The notes beneath the pieces are model-generated. The model was not told where the DNA came from. It ran no database searches and worked only from the letters and a program-made list of their open reading frames with translations. Source: Shinisaurus crocodilurus (Eukaryota > Chordata > Lepidosauria > Squamata > Shinisauridae). Taken from it: a stretch of 64,000 bases of DNA. Numbering within the stretch: position 1 is the stretch's first letter; every line of letters begins with the position of its first letter. Both the position numbers and the translations under genes were made by a program. Shown piece after piece: positions 1-11,700 of this stretch. The stretch spans positions 138,944,564-139,008,563 of the forward strand of contig CM037880.1 of the NCBI GenBank assembly GCA_021292165.1. Reading direction: 5' to 3'.

Positions 1-725
1 GTAGGATTTAACTTTCTTCTTTTCCTTTCCACCTTAAAAGAACCCTTAAAATTGTTACTTCACATAATAATCCAGTTATGTTGCTTTAGTGCAGATTTGA
101 CTTTGTATAAAAGGTTTTGCACTATATACTAACTACGATAAGGGGAGCCTATAATTTTGTTCACTTAGGCAGAATGGAGGAGAAAGAGACATTGAGGGAA
201 TGATAGCATAATATAAGATGTAGAAAATATATTCCAGATTTTGGTGTAACCAGACTTTACTCTACTCACATTTTATTAAACCTGGATTTGTCCTTTGCTG
301 TTCCAGTGCTACCCTTTGTGTTTCTCGTTCATGCGTTCTTTATCCTCCTCAAACGTCAGGCTTGGATTTTTACTTTTTTTCCCCTCGAGTAACATGGAAC
401 TTGTGTAAATTCACTTATATATCCAAATAAATTTGATGCTGTATGCTGACAAAAGGAAATGGAGAGGTGGTAAAGAATTGTTGAGATAGGTTTGTGAAGT
501 AGCTGGATTTAGCAGAAAGAAATTGATAAATGAAGTTAGCAAGGTGTTTATGTTGAATGCAGAGACACAAAATTATACAAATTCAGAATATATATATTTT
601 AAATCCAATAATAAAGTAAGCTGGGGAGGAGGAACAGCACTTGTATCCAAACAAGTGTCAGGGGGTGAGGGTGGGGGGGGGGTTACATGCAAGTGTACAT
701 GCAAACACCATGGGGAATATGTAAT
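1..725. other. Unique AT-rich intron, no feature recognised
   Basis: No gene, splice-flanked exon or repeat family was recognised here. The only short open frame (523-747) has no family features and runs into the transposon at 728. Confidence 0.6.
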
Positions 726-911
726 TACCGTATATACTCAAGTATAAGACTAGTTTTTCAGCACATTTTTTGTGCTGAAAAATGCCCCCTCGACTTATAC
801 GTGGGTCAGCGCCCCCCCCAGGACCCCCGCCGCCACCGCAAGGCACCGCCAGGCACCCCCCTCCACCCCCAGGACCCCTGCCGCCACCCCAGACACCCCA
901 CCCCCACCCCC

Positions 912-1590
912 GTACCTGCACCCGCCGCCGCCGCCGAAGCCCCTCCCCGCCGAAGCCCCCCCGCGCCGAAGCCCCCCCAGACACCCCCATGCCACCCCCA
1001 TGCCACCCCCAGACACGTCCACGCCACCCCAGACACCCCCCATGCCACCCTACCTGCACCCGCCACCGAAGCCCCGTTGCCACCGAAAAGCCTCCCTGCC
1101 GCCGAAGCCTCGCTGCCGCCGAAGCCCCTCCCCCGCCGAAGCCGCGCCGTGCCGCAGCTTCCCCAGACACCCCCACGCCACCCCCAAACACCCCCACGCC
1201 ACCCCAGACACCCCACCCCCACCCTGTACCTGCACCCGCCGCCGCCGCAGCCCCTCCCCCGCCGAAGCTGCGCCGCGCCGAAGCCCCCCCAGACACCTTC
1301 ATGCCACCCCCAAACACCCCCACGCCACCCCAGACACCCCCACGCCACCCCAGACACCCCCACGCCACCCCCATCACCGTACCTGCTCCCGCCGCCGAAG
1401 CCCCTCCCCCGCCAAAGCTGCGCCGCGCCGAAGCCCCCCCAGACACCTTCATGCCACCCCCAGACACCCCCACGCCACCCCCAGACACCCCCACGCCACC
1501 CCAGACACCCCCCGTCACCGTACCTGCTCCCGCCGCCGAAGCCCCACTGCTGCCAACTTCCGCCGCCAACTTCCGCCGCCGAAGCCCCGG
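912..1590 (+). repeat. C-rich inverted counterpart of the minisatellite, five longer units
   Basis: The word TACCTGC followed by a proline-codon-like CCGCC block recurs near 912, 1051, 1227, 1380 and 1520, so units are about 140-175 bp. Each is complementary to the G-rich units of 1591-2010. It forms the left arm of the foldback transposon. Confidence 0.75.
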
Positions 1591-2010
1591 CGTGGCTTCG
1601 GCGGCAGCGGGTGCAGGTACGGGGATGGGGGTGTCTGGGGGTGGCAGCGGGGGTCCTGGGGGGGCTTTGGCAGTGGCGGGGCTTCGGCGGCAGCGGGTGC
1701 AGGTACGGGGGTGGGGGTGTCTGGGGGTGGCAGCGGGGGTCCTGGGGGGGCTTTGGCAGTGGCGGGGCTTCGGCGGCAGCGGGTGCAGGTACGGGGGTGG
1801 GGGGTGTCTGGGGATGTCTGGGGGTGGCAGCCGCTTTGGCAGTGGCGGGGCTTCGGCGGCAGCGGGTGCAGGTATGGTGGCGGGGGGTGTCTGGGGGTGG
1901 CGGGGGTCCTGGGGGGGCTTTGGCAATGGCGGGGCTTCGGCGGCGGCGGGTGCAGGTACGGTGGCGGGGGGTGTCTGGGGGTGGCGGCGGGAGTCTCCCC
2001 TCGTACATTT
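1591..2010 (+). repeat. G-rich minisatellite, about 85-bp period, five copies
   Basis: The block CTTCGGCGGCAGCGGGTGCA recurs at about 1596, 1682, 1768, 1851 and 1935, giving periods of 83-86 bp. The last copies carry small changes. Runs of four to seven G separated by short loops give high G-quadruplex potential on the plus strand. It forms the right arm of the transposon at 728-2116. Confidence 0.85.
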
Positions 2011-2119
2011 CCCACCCTAGACTTATACTGGAGGCAATAAGTTTTCCCAGTTTTTTGGGGTGAAATTAGGGGCCTCGACTTATGTTAGGGTCGACTTATA
2101 CTTGAGTATATACGGGTAA

Positions 2120-3210
2120 GCTGTATTTCCTATATTAATCGTTTGGTTAATAAAGTCTGATCATCAAGCCATGGTTTGGCAATTGGGGTGGAGGACCTAT
2201 TTCATTCCAATCCGGGAAAGGTCTCTGGGGCCACATTCCATCTTTGGATAGAGCCAAAGGCAAAGTGGGTAGGACCAAAGGCAAGAGTACACAGGGCCAA
2301 ACTGTGATTATTACTGATTTTAAGCCTACTCAGAAGCAAGCAGGACAAGGCTTCTGCATGTCTACTCAGATATAAGCAGTACTGAATCACTCAGCATCAC
2401 TCTCAAATAACATCCCAAATAGCAAGCCTCTGCATGTCTACTGTAAGCAGGACACACCTCAGAAACAAGCAGGAAATCACTTAGCAGCTTCTTCCCAAGG
2501 CTCCCCCTCCTCTCACCTGCAAGGAAAAGCTCTTATATCCAATCAGCTGCTGATTGGCAATGAGCTTTTCCCTGCAGGGGAAAGGGGGAGATAAAAAAGT
2601 AGTTGGTGGGCCAGATGTGCCAGCCAGTCAGAGGTTCCTCATCCCTGCTGTACAGACTTGCATACTACCCCCTCCTTCGTTTCTCCATGGATTTGTGTGC
2701 TCCTTCCCATTTTATTCCATGGCTTGAAATAACCTTAGTTTAATAACCTTAGGCAACCAAATCAGGCAGACTATGGTTTTCACTAAGAGGAATTGCCTCC
2801 TAACCAGGGATTGAAATGATGGCTTGAAGGCAATCCTGGTTATCAGTAATCATAGTTGGCCTGATTGGAATGCTCTGGCAAACAATATTTATCTCAAACC
2901 AAGGAGAGCAAGAAGTGTGCAAGTCTGCAGTGCAATCCCAATTACTAAATCACAGATTGCCTGTTGAGTCCTATGATGGTCTGAACTGGACCAACATGAG
3001 ATATGTTAACCCCAAGCTGCAGGCTGTTGCCCTATCCTGGAGCATATTGTCTGCGAGTCACATATAATCTCATGGAAACTTTCATATGTAGATGAATTAT
3101 TCTTTCAGAAGCGCAATAAATTGAGAGTTGATAAATATTCCACTCAGAACTGGTCCCAACCTTTTGTTCTCCAAAACTTTGCAAACAAATTCACCCTATT
3201 TATTTATTAA
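2120..3210. other. Mixed intronic sequence with small foldback repeats
   Basis: About 2755-2872 holds inverted ends (CCAAATCAGGCAGACTATGG against CCAATCAGGCCAACTATGAT when the right end is reversed), which looks like a small MITE. The stretch to about 2650 ends in TTCCTCATCCCTG, reminiscent of a hAT right end, but no matching left end or target duplication was found. The short open frame at 2870-3067 has no family features. Confidence 0.4.
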
Positions 3211-3213
3211 CAG

Positions 3214-3450
3214 TGGATTGGATCCAGGATCTACTTCTGTTGATGGAAGGGCTTTGTTCATGGAACGTGCCGCCACCTGATTTTTAGAGATCTCCCTCCC
3301 CTCTGTACCAGAGTTCACCCAATTCAGCAAGATCCACTGATCCTTTGTGTAGCATTTTCAACAGACTGGAGGGACTGCTGTGGGGAGGAGGGGGAGGGAA
3401 GACAGTGTGCGCCAACCCAATTGCACATGACTAAATCTAGATCCAACCCA
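3214..3450. mobile_element. MITE with about 20-bp terminal inverted repeats
   Basis: The left end TGGATTGGATCCAGGATCTA and the reversed right end TGGGTTGGATCTAGATTTAG are alike at most positions. The interior has no coding capacity. Flanking target duplications are not clear. The superfamily is not assigned. Confidence 0.5.
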
Positions 3451-3592
3451 TCTCACCATACCAATATAGTACTGCTGAAAGAGGCTAACAAAAAGAAAAC
3501 GTATCAAAATACACCATTAAAATCAAACACCAAAGAAATAAGCAGTGCTTGAAACTAAGGGTAGTATCAAACTGTGTCATTCTGCTAGAACA

Positions 3593-3593
3593 A

Positions 3594-3659
<66 letters not shown>

Positions 3660-3660
3660 T
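3593..3660 (+). repeat. (ATT)n microsatellite
   Basis: About 22 units of ATT lie directly next to the 3' end of the antisense L2 LINE that follows, which suggests it grew from the LINE's 3' tail. Confidence 0.95.
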
Positions 3661-4915
3661 TGTGTACCACTCCATATCTAAGTAGATTCCGGAGCGGTGA
3701 ACAATAAAAAGATAAGAACAGATAAAAAAAACAAAAACAATACATTGAAAACAAAGTAAACATTACAATGGTGGTTGGACAGCAGAGAAGGCTTCCCAGA
3801 ACAAGGAGGTCTTTAGCAGGCACCAAAAGCAGCACAGTGTCGGAATCTGCCTGACCTCCAGAGGCAGGGAGTTCCACAGAAATGGAGCCGCCACAATGAA
3901 GGCTCTTCTCCTGGTGGACTCCAATCGGGCCAAAGGTCCATGAGGAACCACCAGGAGCATGCCATCTGATGACCTCAGTGACCAGGCAGGTTGGTATGGG
4001 AGGAGGTGCTAGCAGAAACTAGGCTCCAAACTATGCGTAAGGGGAGAATCCAACTGAATTCTCCCCTGAGAAGTTATGTTTGCACAACTCCCCTGAAGTT
4101 ATGTTTGCACAAGCATAATGTACTCTGCTACCGCAATGAACAAGCACTTACACAACTGAAAGATTTGGTGGAGCTCCACTAGCACTATTTGAGTTTGTGG
4201 AATGTCACCACTGGATACTGTCCCAAGACAGCACTAATCATCTCTATAAGCAGGATACAGCATCCAAATAATAGGCTGAAAGCCAGCTGAAAAAGAGGTC
4301 CATCCTCCCGGTGGAATGCCATCAAAGAGGGAGTGAGGTGAACCTCATGAGGGAGAAAATTGCAAAGTCTGGGTGCAGCTGCTGAAAAGGCCCTCTCTCA
4401 TGTTCCCACCAAACACCCCTGTGACATTGGTGGGACATAGGAGAGCCTCACCTACAGATTTTAATGCCCAGACAGGCTTGTATTGGAGCAGGCAGGTTTC
4501 AGGTCCTAAGCCATTTTGGATTTTAAAGGTCAAAGCCAGCACTTTGAATTGGGCTCAGAAACAGATTGGAAGCCAATGCAATTCTTGTAACAAGGGAGTC
4601 CCATTCTGCCCATGACTTTTCCAGTTAGCAATCTGTCCACAGAATTTTGGACCAGATGCCATTTCTAATCACACTTCAAACACAGCCGCATGTAGAGCAT
4701 ATTGCAATAATCAAAATGAGAAGTAACCAGGGCATGTGTCACCATGGCCAAATCTGATGTCTCAGTGAAAGGATGCAGTTGGTGCACAAGCAGAAGCTGT
4801 GTAAACACACTCCTGGCAGCAGCTGTCACCTGTGCAACCAGGCTCAGAGCCAAGTTCAAGACTACTCCCAAATGGTGTGCCTGTTTCATCAAGGCGAGTG
4901 CTATCCTATCTAAAA
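3661..4915 (-). mobile_element. L2-type LINE remnant, 3' part of the reverse-transcriptase ORF
   Basis: On the minus strand, broken frames spell the end of an L2 (CR1-group) polyprotein. Near 4740-4690 is a block like the conserved RT segment LVTSHFDYCNMLYM. Near 4540-4450 comes the stretch FKIQNGLGPE. Near 3890-3850 comes the terminal block APFLWNSLPLEVRQ. The pieces sit in different frames and are separated by stops, so no product is made. The 3' end is at the low-coordinate side beside the ATT tract. Everything upstream of the RT C-terminal portion is missing, as expected of a 5'-truncated copy. Confidence 0.85.
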
Positions 4916-4919
4916 CACG

Positions 4920-6130
4920 TTAAACCCGAATTTTCTGATCCACAGTCTTATAGACTTTCTGGTCTTAATGCCGATCGACTTCGGAGTATAGTTTAATTGC
5001 CTCATATAATTTATATAAATGTAATGCTTCCCATTTGACCATATGTTAATATACTCATGTTCATTTGTTACTTAGGTAACCTGTGAACAAATCATTGTTC
5101 CTCTTCTGTTGGTTTTGGAATAAAATACTTCAGTAATTTATGCTCTGAATTCCCTGTTCGATTCTAGGTTAAACTGTTCAGTCCACCTCCCATGTGTCTG
5201 TTATTGTTTGTTCAGGTACTATCAGTAAAGTATAAGGTAGTCTTTTTAAGAAGGGGAGAAGTGTATAGTAAAAGTAGATAGAAGGGTAAGAGGCCAGGGC
5301 TCCTATCCATGTCACTACTGCTGATTCAGTACCCTGTATAACTAAGGAACCTGCACTTTTATCTAAGTAGTGTGGGTGGGGGCAGATATTTTAGGATGTG
5401 TTCAGTGAGCATTGTTATAGTAATAAAGCAAATTAATAAAAAAATACTTTCTAACCCAGGCTGGGTTTTGTCTCTGTATCTATCTTCCACACATGCACAA
5501 TGCAAATCATGCAAAAATCAGCTTTTTGAATGTTCCCTTAGGAATACTTCCATAAGCGTGATGATTTGAGTTTTAAAATGACAATTGATTTAAGGGTTGA
5601 TCATTCATTGCACACCAGTTCTAAGCACTTATGCCAGCATCTCTGACTGTTGACATGACCTAACATGTTTTACGACTTTAGGCTGGCATAGCTGTTTATG
5701 TCTCATCCTGAGCACTTGAGTGCTGGCACAGCCATAATTAGGCTCAGGCTCACAGTATTTAGTCCTCAGAAATTATTTTGGTGCTATCAGAATTGTTCTA
5801 ATGTAAAGAATGATGCATTTTCAGATGTTACTCTGCTCTGGAAGCAGCCATTAATGCCTTAGAATAAGGTCAAATGTCTTAATAAAGGACACCTAGTGCT
5901 TTTAAAGAATATGCAGTGCTTTTATGAATGATAAAGCATCTTCCATATTGAATAATATCCTTAAGTAATCAGCCACTCAAAATATATTCCTAATTGCTGA
6001 TAAAGAGTTGTATAGTTTGTGGCCTAAACAGAGTAGCACTTCTAAGATACCGGTACTTCATTTACTTTAAATAAAAATACTTGGTTTATTTTTTAAGTCA
6101 GCCCTAAAAATCCATTGTCGTTATAACATT
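4920..6130. other. Unique AT-rich intron, nothing recognised
   Basis: No exon-like, repeat or regulatory structure was recognised. Short open frames here have no family features. Confidence 0.6.
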
Positions 6131-6139
6131 CAACATCAT

Positions 6140-6290
6140 AATTCTTAGCTCATTCTTATTCTTCGTCTTACAAATGGAACAGTGAGACAGGGAAACAGAG
6201 TTGCTGAAGGATACCACAGGAGTCTTATTGATTCAGTGAAACTTCAATCCAAGTATCTCAAGTTTAAGTCTGACATTCTGTTCTCTGGAC
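6140..6290 (-). mobile_element. Possible old MIR-like SINE fragment
   Basis: The order TTACAAATGGAACAGTGAGACAG, a GAGTTGCTGAAGGATACCAC-like core and a TCTGACATTC-like end resembles a reversed, very decayed MIR. The similarity is weak and was judged by eye only. Confidence 0.35.
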
Positions 6291-6499
6291 TATGGTACTT
6301 CTCAAATTGTAGTGCTCGTCAATAACAATTTTGAGGCACAAAATAGAAACTGTAACAGCAGTTTGTTTTAGGCAGCCAAACCAGTCCCCCTTACCATATT
6401 TGTGCTGCTGAGTAACAGTTGCAGTTCCCAGATTGTTGCCTGAGAGGATTGCTGACAGTGTCACATCTGTGTGGTCTTTTAGATTTCCCCCCATCGGTC

Positions 6500-9238
6500 T
6501 GAGCTGAAGTTTGCTTCTGAAATGTCAGATTACTCCATCTGTTCTGCTTAAAGACAGCCTTCATCACCACCTTCCTACTTTTTATATGTTCACAATAAAT
6601 GCCTTCATTCTCGTTCCTATCAGCTTCTGAAACAAGGAGTTGAGCTCCTCAGATACATTTGCATGGCTTATCTTCCAAATCTCTGTTCCTTAACTTATTT
6701 TGATTCTGTTTCTTCTTTATCCGTTAGGTTGCTGTGTTAAAACATTAAGATGTTGGCACTATTATAATGCTGTAAAACAGTGGTCAATTAAAGGTAATCA
6801 CGAGCCTTCATCACTAAAGTATCACCTATTAATATCCCTGTACAGCTTGACCTTTGAAATTGGTCATAGTTCTTCAGATTTCATGAGATTTGCTCTTCTA
6901 AACTAAAATAAGCCATCAAGATCTACAAAATATGCTCTTGTTGATAGTATATATTGACAGATGCAAAAACTAGTTTGAAATTATGTGAAATATGTACACT
7001 ACACTACATTTACATTTATTTTACTTACATGGTTCACATGCTGTAACACTACTGACTGGTGTTTAATAGAACTAATACAAGTTGTAGCCAATTTCCAGAG
7101 AACTACCAGCAATCAGTGTAATCTTGCATGTGGTCTTCATGGTGATTGCTGTCCCTGTTTCTTCTGAACCTACTATGGGATTCCTTCCCTTTTCTCCCGG
7201 GGTTCTTCCTAATACCAACCATATCTCTTGTCTAAAACTGGAGAGGAGGGGTGCTGGAGACAGAGTTGTTCCTACTCTGCTTGAAGAAAAATAATTGTGT
7301 CCCTTCTTGAAGCCTGAAATAAACATTTTTATAACCTCAGGAGGCAATTAGTCATGGAAGCTAGGTTCTACTCCCAGAAAATACTTAAGATAGACTGTGA
7401 CTCCTGACTTCCATGGTGTGGAGAGGCTTCCTCAGAGACCCAGATGTCAGAATGAAAATTCATGGTGAGTAGAATTGTCTTTACAGGAACCATAGTTGGA
7501 CTTCCTTGATGCTAATAAGGAAAATAAGATACATGTCCTGCCCTCAGGTTTGTAATCTAAAAGACAAGAGAGACAAAGGAGGGGGAGTGGAGAGAAAAGG
7601 CAGGAAGGAATATCAGTTGGATGATCTTTACATCCAGCTGGAGCCAGCCATATCTGCCCTTGCTGCTGTTCTTGGGACCAGAGTTAGAGTTCTTTCTGAC
7701 GGGGTTTGAAGCTAGCTCCCTCCAGCTGCTCTTTCTCTAGCTGATGGCTGTGGTTGGTCTGGTCTTCCCTTTGCTGTGGTGGTCTTCCTGAGACAGAAAG
7801 GGTGCAATCTTCCAAATGCCTGTGACAGATGACTTTTTTCTTTGAACCAGCAGTGATACATTTGGTTGCTCTGTAAGATCAGGATTGCTCTGGGGTGCTG
7901 ACTATCGCATGACTCATTTAAGCCTGTAGCAGTAAGTGAAGCATTAGCCCCCATGCCCTGACTAAAATTCAGTTGTGTAATTACATATTACTTCCAGTTG
8001 GATTAGAAATGAAGCAATTTCTTTCCTTATCTGTTGCATAGCATTGGTTTCTACAAGCAGAAACGGATAAAGTGGGCACCTAAATGCACTCTAAAGGCCA
8101 TAATTGGCTTATAAAATTTGAGCTCTTTGATTGCCCTTCTCCAAAAAGCACTTTATCTTTTTTAGTGTCTCTACGACTGTCTGTTTTCATTCTGTTCTCC
8201 AGATGAAAGCCATACTTTGGGGAAGTCTTTTTCCCGTTCTATCACAGTTGTTCTGATTTCCAACTGTGAGGCGCATCACTTCAGATTCAGCTTGCTTTAG
8301 AACATTAGCAAAGTGGTGTTGGAAAACATGATGGTGTGTCTAATCTTCACTTTATTGGGAGTCAACTATTTACTTTCTCGTGGTCTGAAAATATGCTTTG
8401 TGGTGCCCTTTTCTCTGTAGTGCATGCAGTTTCACATGTCTTATACTTACCATTTCTAAATCCAAAGATATATTTTACAGATTTAAATTTCTAGCAGGTT
8501 TATGATCCCTGCATCATAAGAGGAGACATTTTATCTTAACTGCTTGATCTAAGTTTCACTTTCATATAATATTTATAGACATTTATAGCACTGGAGTATA
8601 AGGAAGAATTTTAAAAGTAAAAAACAATTTTATCCTTTGCCGTTCCACTGTAGGATTGAATCAACTCAAGAGCTTTATCAATGTGAATGTTTCAACATTT
8701 AATAGCTTATACCGACAAGATTAAAGTCCATTTACAAGGGAAAAAATGAAATGTTAGGATGGCTTCCTGGGGAATAGGTACAAGTTTTTCTATTTGTCCT
8801 CAGTATAACGAACTAACTTCAGGACCTGTTCTTACCATTTTTTTTGTGCTCATCTACAAATCTTTTCAAATATGCATTTTTAAAAATTATTTCTGTTATT
8901 AAATAATATGTCTATAATGTTTCATATACTACTTTCAATTTTCACTATCTTCAATAAATTATCATAATCTTCAAATTCCACCACAGTGCCAACCATATTT
9001 GATAATTAATGATTATATGAAACAAAACCAGTTCTAGAACAGTTCATTGTGACATCTCACTTATTCCATAACCATTTAGTGCTGGTGCATATTCTTAAAC
9101 TCTCACGGGCCCTTAACAGTGGTTAAGGAATAGGGATTAGGCCATGATATTGTCCACTCCCTTCTGGTAGCCCATCCTGTTATGCTCCAATGTTATATCT
9201 ACATCAGTGTCAAACATGGTTAATGATTTTTTGTGGTT
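6500..9238. other. Unique AT-rich intron, nothing recognised
   Basis: No gene, exon candidate with a conserved reading frame, or repeat family was recognised in this 2.7-kb stretch. The open frames at 7072-7347, 7506-7709 and 7712-7954 show no domain or motif. Confidence 0.55.
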
Positions 9239-9240
9239 CA

Positions 9241-10555
9241 GGGTGCAATCCTATGGCCCCCTGACCTTGTCTGGGGGGCCATAGGATAGGTTGGAGTCCC
9301 CCCTACGACCTCAGAAATCCCTTCCAAGGTTGTGGTGGGGACTCCACCTGCAGTGCATCCTCCCCCCGCACCTAGCAGCTGGTGCAGTTCTTTCCATGCT
9401 GGCTGGGAACTGAAGACGGAAGACCATCTTCAGTTCTGGTGGGGAGGGGCATTATCCGGGGCAGGGAGGGGGGGGAGCAAGGCACTGCCATTGTCTGACG
9501 AATCCAGGCAGTGCCTCAGCCTCTCCTTGCAAGGAGGGTAAAAACGTTTAGACAGCTGAAATTAGCTGTCTAAATGTTTTTGAGGGTGAAAGGAGCATAG
9601 CAGGGATGGGGACTCGGACTCGAGGACTCGACTCGTGAGTCGGACTGAGTCCCCCCTCTGACTCGATTTGGACTCGAGTCCCAATATTTTTAATGGGACT
9701 CGAGACTCAACTCGGGACTCGAGACCAAGGACTCTTCAACATCCCTGGGCTGTGCCAGAAAGAGCGGAGAGGAGCGTGATTGCCGGCGAAGAGCGCATGG
9801 AAGTGAGATGTGCCGCTGCTCGGCCACTATGGACGGCTACCAGGAGTGCAGCCCCAACAGTGTGTCGAGATTTATTTTGATTGATGTGTTGCGTACTTGG
9901 GAGAGGCAGAAGAAGGACCTGAGATTACTCTGTGCGGCTGCTCTGAGTGTGTTTCTGGTTCCAGCAAGTTCATCACCAGTGCAACCTTTCAGACATTTTG
10001 GGTTTGGCAGCCTCTGCCTGCCTGTTTGGGGTTCCCAGCCTCCTCTGCCTGCCTGGTCTCTTCTTGACCAGTTCAACAGTTGAATTGTCCAAGACAAAGG
10101 CCTCTGCCTGCCTGCTTTGGGGTTCCCTGCCTCCTCTGCCTGCCTGGTTATTTTGGGTTATTCTACCTGGTCTGTTCTTGCCAAAATCAGTTGCAGAGTT
10201 TTGAAATAAAAAGGCACACTTGTGCCTAGAATTTATTTAAACCACACATCTGAAGTAGCCTTATTTTGTTGGGAAAAAACCCTATTGATTTTAATAGGGA
10301 CTCGTGGAGTCAGCTTTGGGAGTGACGAGTGACTCGTGACTCGTGACTCGTGAGTCACCATTTTGGACCAAGGACTCGGACTCGGACTCGAGACTCAGGT
10401 CCAAAGACTCGTGACTCGACTCGTGACTCGAGACCAAGGACTCTTCAACATCCCTGGAGCATAGCAACAATCCTATCAGCTGCGCTTCTTCCTCCTTCAG
10501 TTGGATGCCCGTAACCCTCTGAGTTTGTAGAGTTACAGGCACCCACATTGGATGG
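9241..10555 (-). mobile_element. Harbinger-like non-autonomous element, split by a hAT insertion
   Basis: The segments 9241-9600 and 10465 to about 10555 match, in order and on the opposite strand, the element at 50980-51400. Shared landmarks are the end GTGCAATCCTATGGCCCC, the GAATCCAGGCAGTGCCTCAG block, the GTTTTTGAGGGTGAAAGGAG block and the GTTGGATGCCCGTAAC block. The interruption is exactly the hAT element at 9601-10456 plus its duplicated target. The short open frame at 9332-9541 lies inside and has no protein features. Confidence 0.65.
9601..10456. mobile_element. hAT-type element rich in GACTC words, with 8-bp target duplications
   Basis: The element starts CAGGGATGGGGAC and ends AACATCCCTG. 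It is flanked by perfect 8-bp duplications GAGCATAG (9593-9600 and 10457-10464), as hAT transposases make. Both ends contain arrays of GACTCG/GAGTC words. The right-end sequence GACCAAGGACTCTTCAAC to ATCCCTG is also present in the same orientation at about 9720-9746, so the left block 9601-9746 already looks like a complete short element. The middle (9747-10260) carries two copies of a CTCTGCCTGCCTG-containing block about 100 bp apart. The open frames at 9668-9880, 9808-10083 and 9947-10204 are in this middle part and resemble no known protein. Confidence 0.8.
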
Positions 10556-10689
10556 GGCTGCCCATGTTTCTCTAGCCTCTGATTTTTCTTTGTTTCCGAA
10601 ACAAAATTAGTGAAGGTTTTAAATTTAGATTTTATTATGAACATGCCATCAATAAAAGTGTGTTTTCAATATTAGAATTGCTTTGATTT

Positions 10690-11700
10690 AACTTCCCATT
10701 TAATCCCATAACCTCCATCTTCCATTCTCTTGAAAAGAGAACAACATTCTATAAAAGTTTCTTCTGTTTTTAGAGAATGTGGATCTTGTTATGTGTAAGG
10801 GTTTGGGGCATAGGCGGCGAGGTTCAGAGCGGAACTCCAGGGCCAGGGGATGATGGAGGCAGGAGCAGGTCAGGGGTGAGCCAGATCCAGAAGGCAGACT
10901 GAGGTCAGGGCATGTATCAAGCAGGGCAGGGTTCAAGCACAGTCCAAGCAAGGGAAAGACTTCACATCTAGCTAAAGAAAAGGCTCTCCTATAACAGTGA
11001 ACTTCCAAGTTCATAAGATACGGGGACATCGTCATAATGTATCTACGGTTGATGGAAGATATATAACCGGGAGGTTTCAGCAGGTCTTGCTGCCTCTCTA
11101 TATCTAGGATCCTCTGTTTAATAATGTTTTTTGCCCGATCAACATTTTGAGCAAGAAGGGCATTGGGTGATAAGCCCACACTTCTAAGTTTGGATTTAAT
11201 CGCCCTGATCCATCTGGGTTGCAAGTTGTCATGAGTTATTAGTGGGAACAAGCCCTTTATATTACTATGCAATCTCAAACATAAATAAGCTGTTGAGAGA
11301 CAAATTTTTGCTTCGATTTTCATTACACCTGTTTCCAGGCGAATTAGCGCATTGGGCACGCAAGAGGGCACTTGTAAGATGGCGCGTAAAAACTTGGACT
11401 GAACTTTTTCCAATAAATACAGGCTTGAAGTTGCCATCCCATGTAAGTGCCATAGAGCAATTGAGGGATGACTTTAGATTGAAATGATTTTAATGCTGCT
11501 GGAACGTAAAATCGTCCCTTAGATCGGAAAAATCTTAAGATGGCATACACAGATCTTTCACCACGGTCAGCCAGCATATGCTTGGTTACCATTCCTAATA
11601 GGTAAGAGAGTCTTCCCCAGCTAAATACGTTTTCAGACGCTTTTTCTTCATACCAAATTTCCCTAAACTCCACACTAACCTCCACCCTAACCAACTCTTT
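10690..11700 (-). mobile_element. Non-LTR retrotransposon remnant, reverse-transcriptase C-terminal region
   Basis: Two minus-strand frames continue one another. One (11344-11694) ends in a VIPQLLYGTYMGWQ segment, the kind found after the RT core (…LLYG…W). The other (10985-11437) gives LEKVQSKFLRAILQVPSCVP, NALIRLETG, an IKQRILDIERQ segment and AFSLARC. A frameshift near 11390-11440 separates them. The pattern of a C-terminal RT thumb region followed by a cysteine-containing tail is typical of LINE ORFs, but I could not name the clade. About 10797-10975 interrupts the frame with a GC-richer segment, after which LINE-like text (FYRMLFSFQENGRW) appears to resume. Confidence 0.6.
10797..10975. 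repeat. Unclassified insertion in the LINE remnant
   Basis: A GC-richer segment of about 180 bp made of CAGG/GGTCAGGG words breaks the LINE reading frame. No terminal repeats were found. It resembles squamate low-complexity repeat tails but is not classified. Confidence 0.35.

Larger units (their letters stand above)
728..2116. mobile_element. GC-rich foldback DNA transposon with terminal inverted repeats
   Basis: The ends are inverted copies of CCGTATATACTCAAGTATAAG (728-748 against 2095-2116, the right copy having one extra G). TA lies just outside both ends, compatible with a Tc1/mariner-type TA duplication but not proof of it. Inside, the left arm (about 800-1590) is C-rich and the right arm (about 1591-2010) is G-rich, and each is built from repeated blocks complementary to those of the other arm. 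The whole element can therefore fold back on itself. Overlapping open frames of 400 codons or more occur in several frames on both strands. These come from low-complexity GC triplets and encode only proline-, glycine- and arginine-rich text, so no protein is called. It is non-autonomous; its superfamily is uncertain. Confidence 0.7.

Noticed and set aside
658..2063. Several overlapping open frames of 400-458 codons on both strands
   Set aside because: They exist because GC-triplet repeats of the foldback transposon avoid stops in many frames. The translations are low-complexity Pro/Gly/Arg text without domains and occur on both strands at once.
3593..3660. CRISPR-like or other spaced repeat array
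   Set aside because: All arrays in the window are simple microsatellites or minisatellites without unique spacers, and the DNA is vertebrate.
10700..11437. A 245-codon frame as a host protein-coding gene
   Set aside because: It continues a LINE reverse-transcriptase C-terminal pattern from a neighbouring frame, has no splice-site context, and is broken by an insertion.
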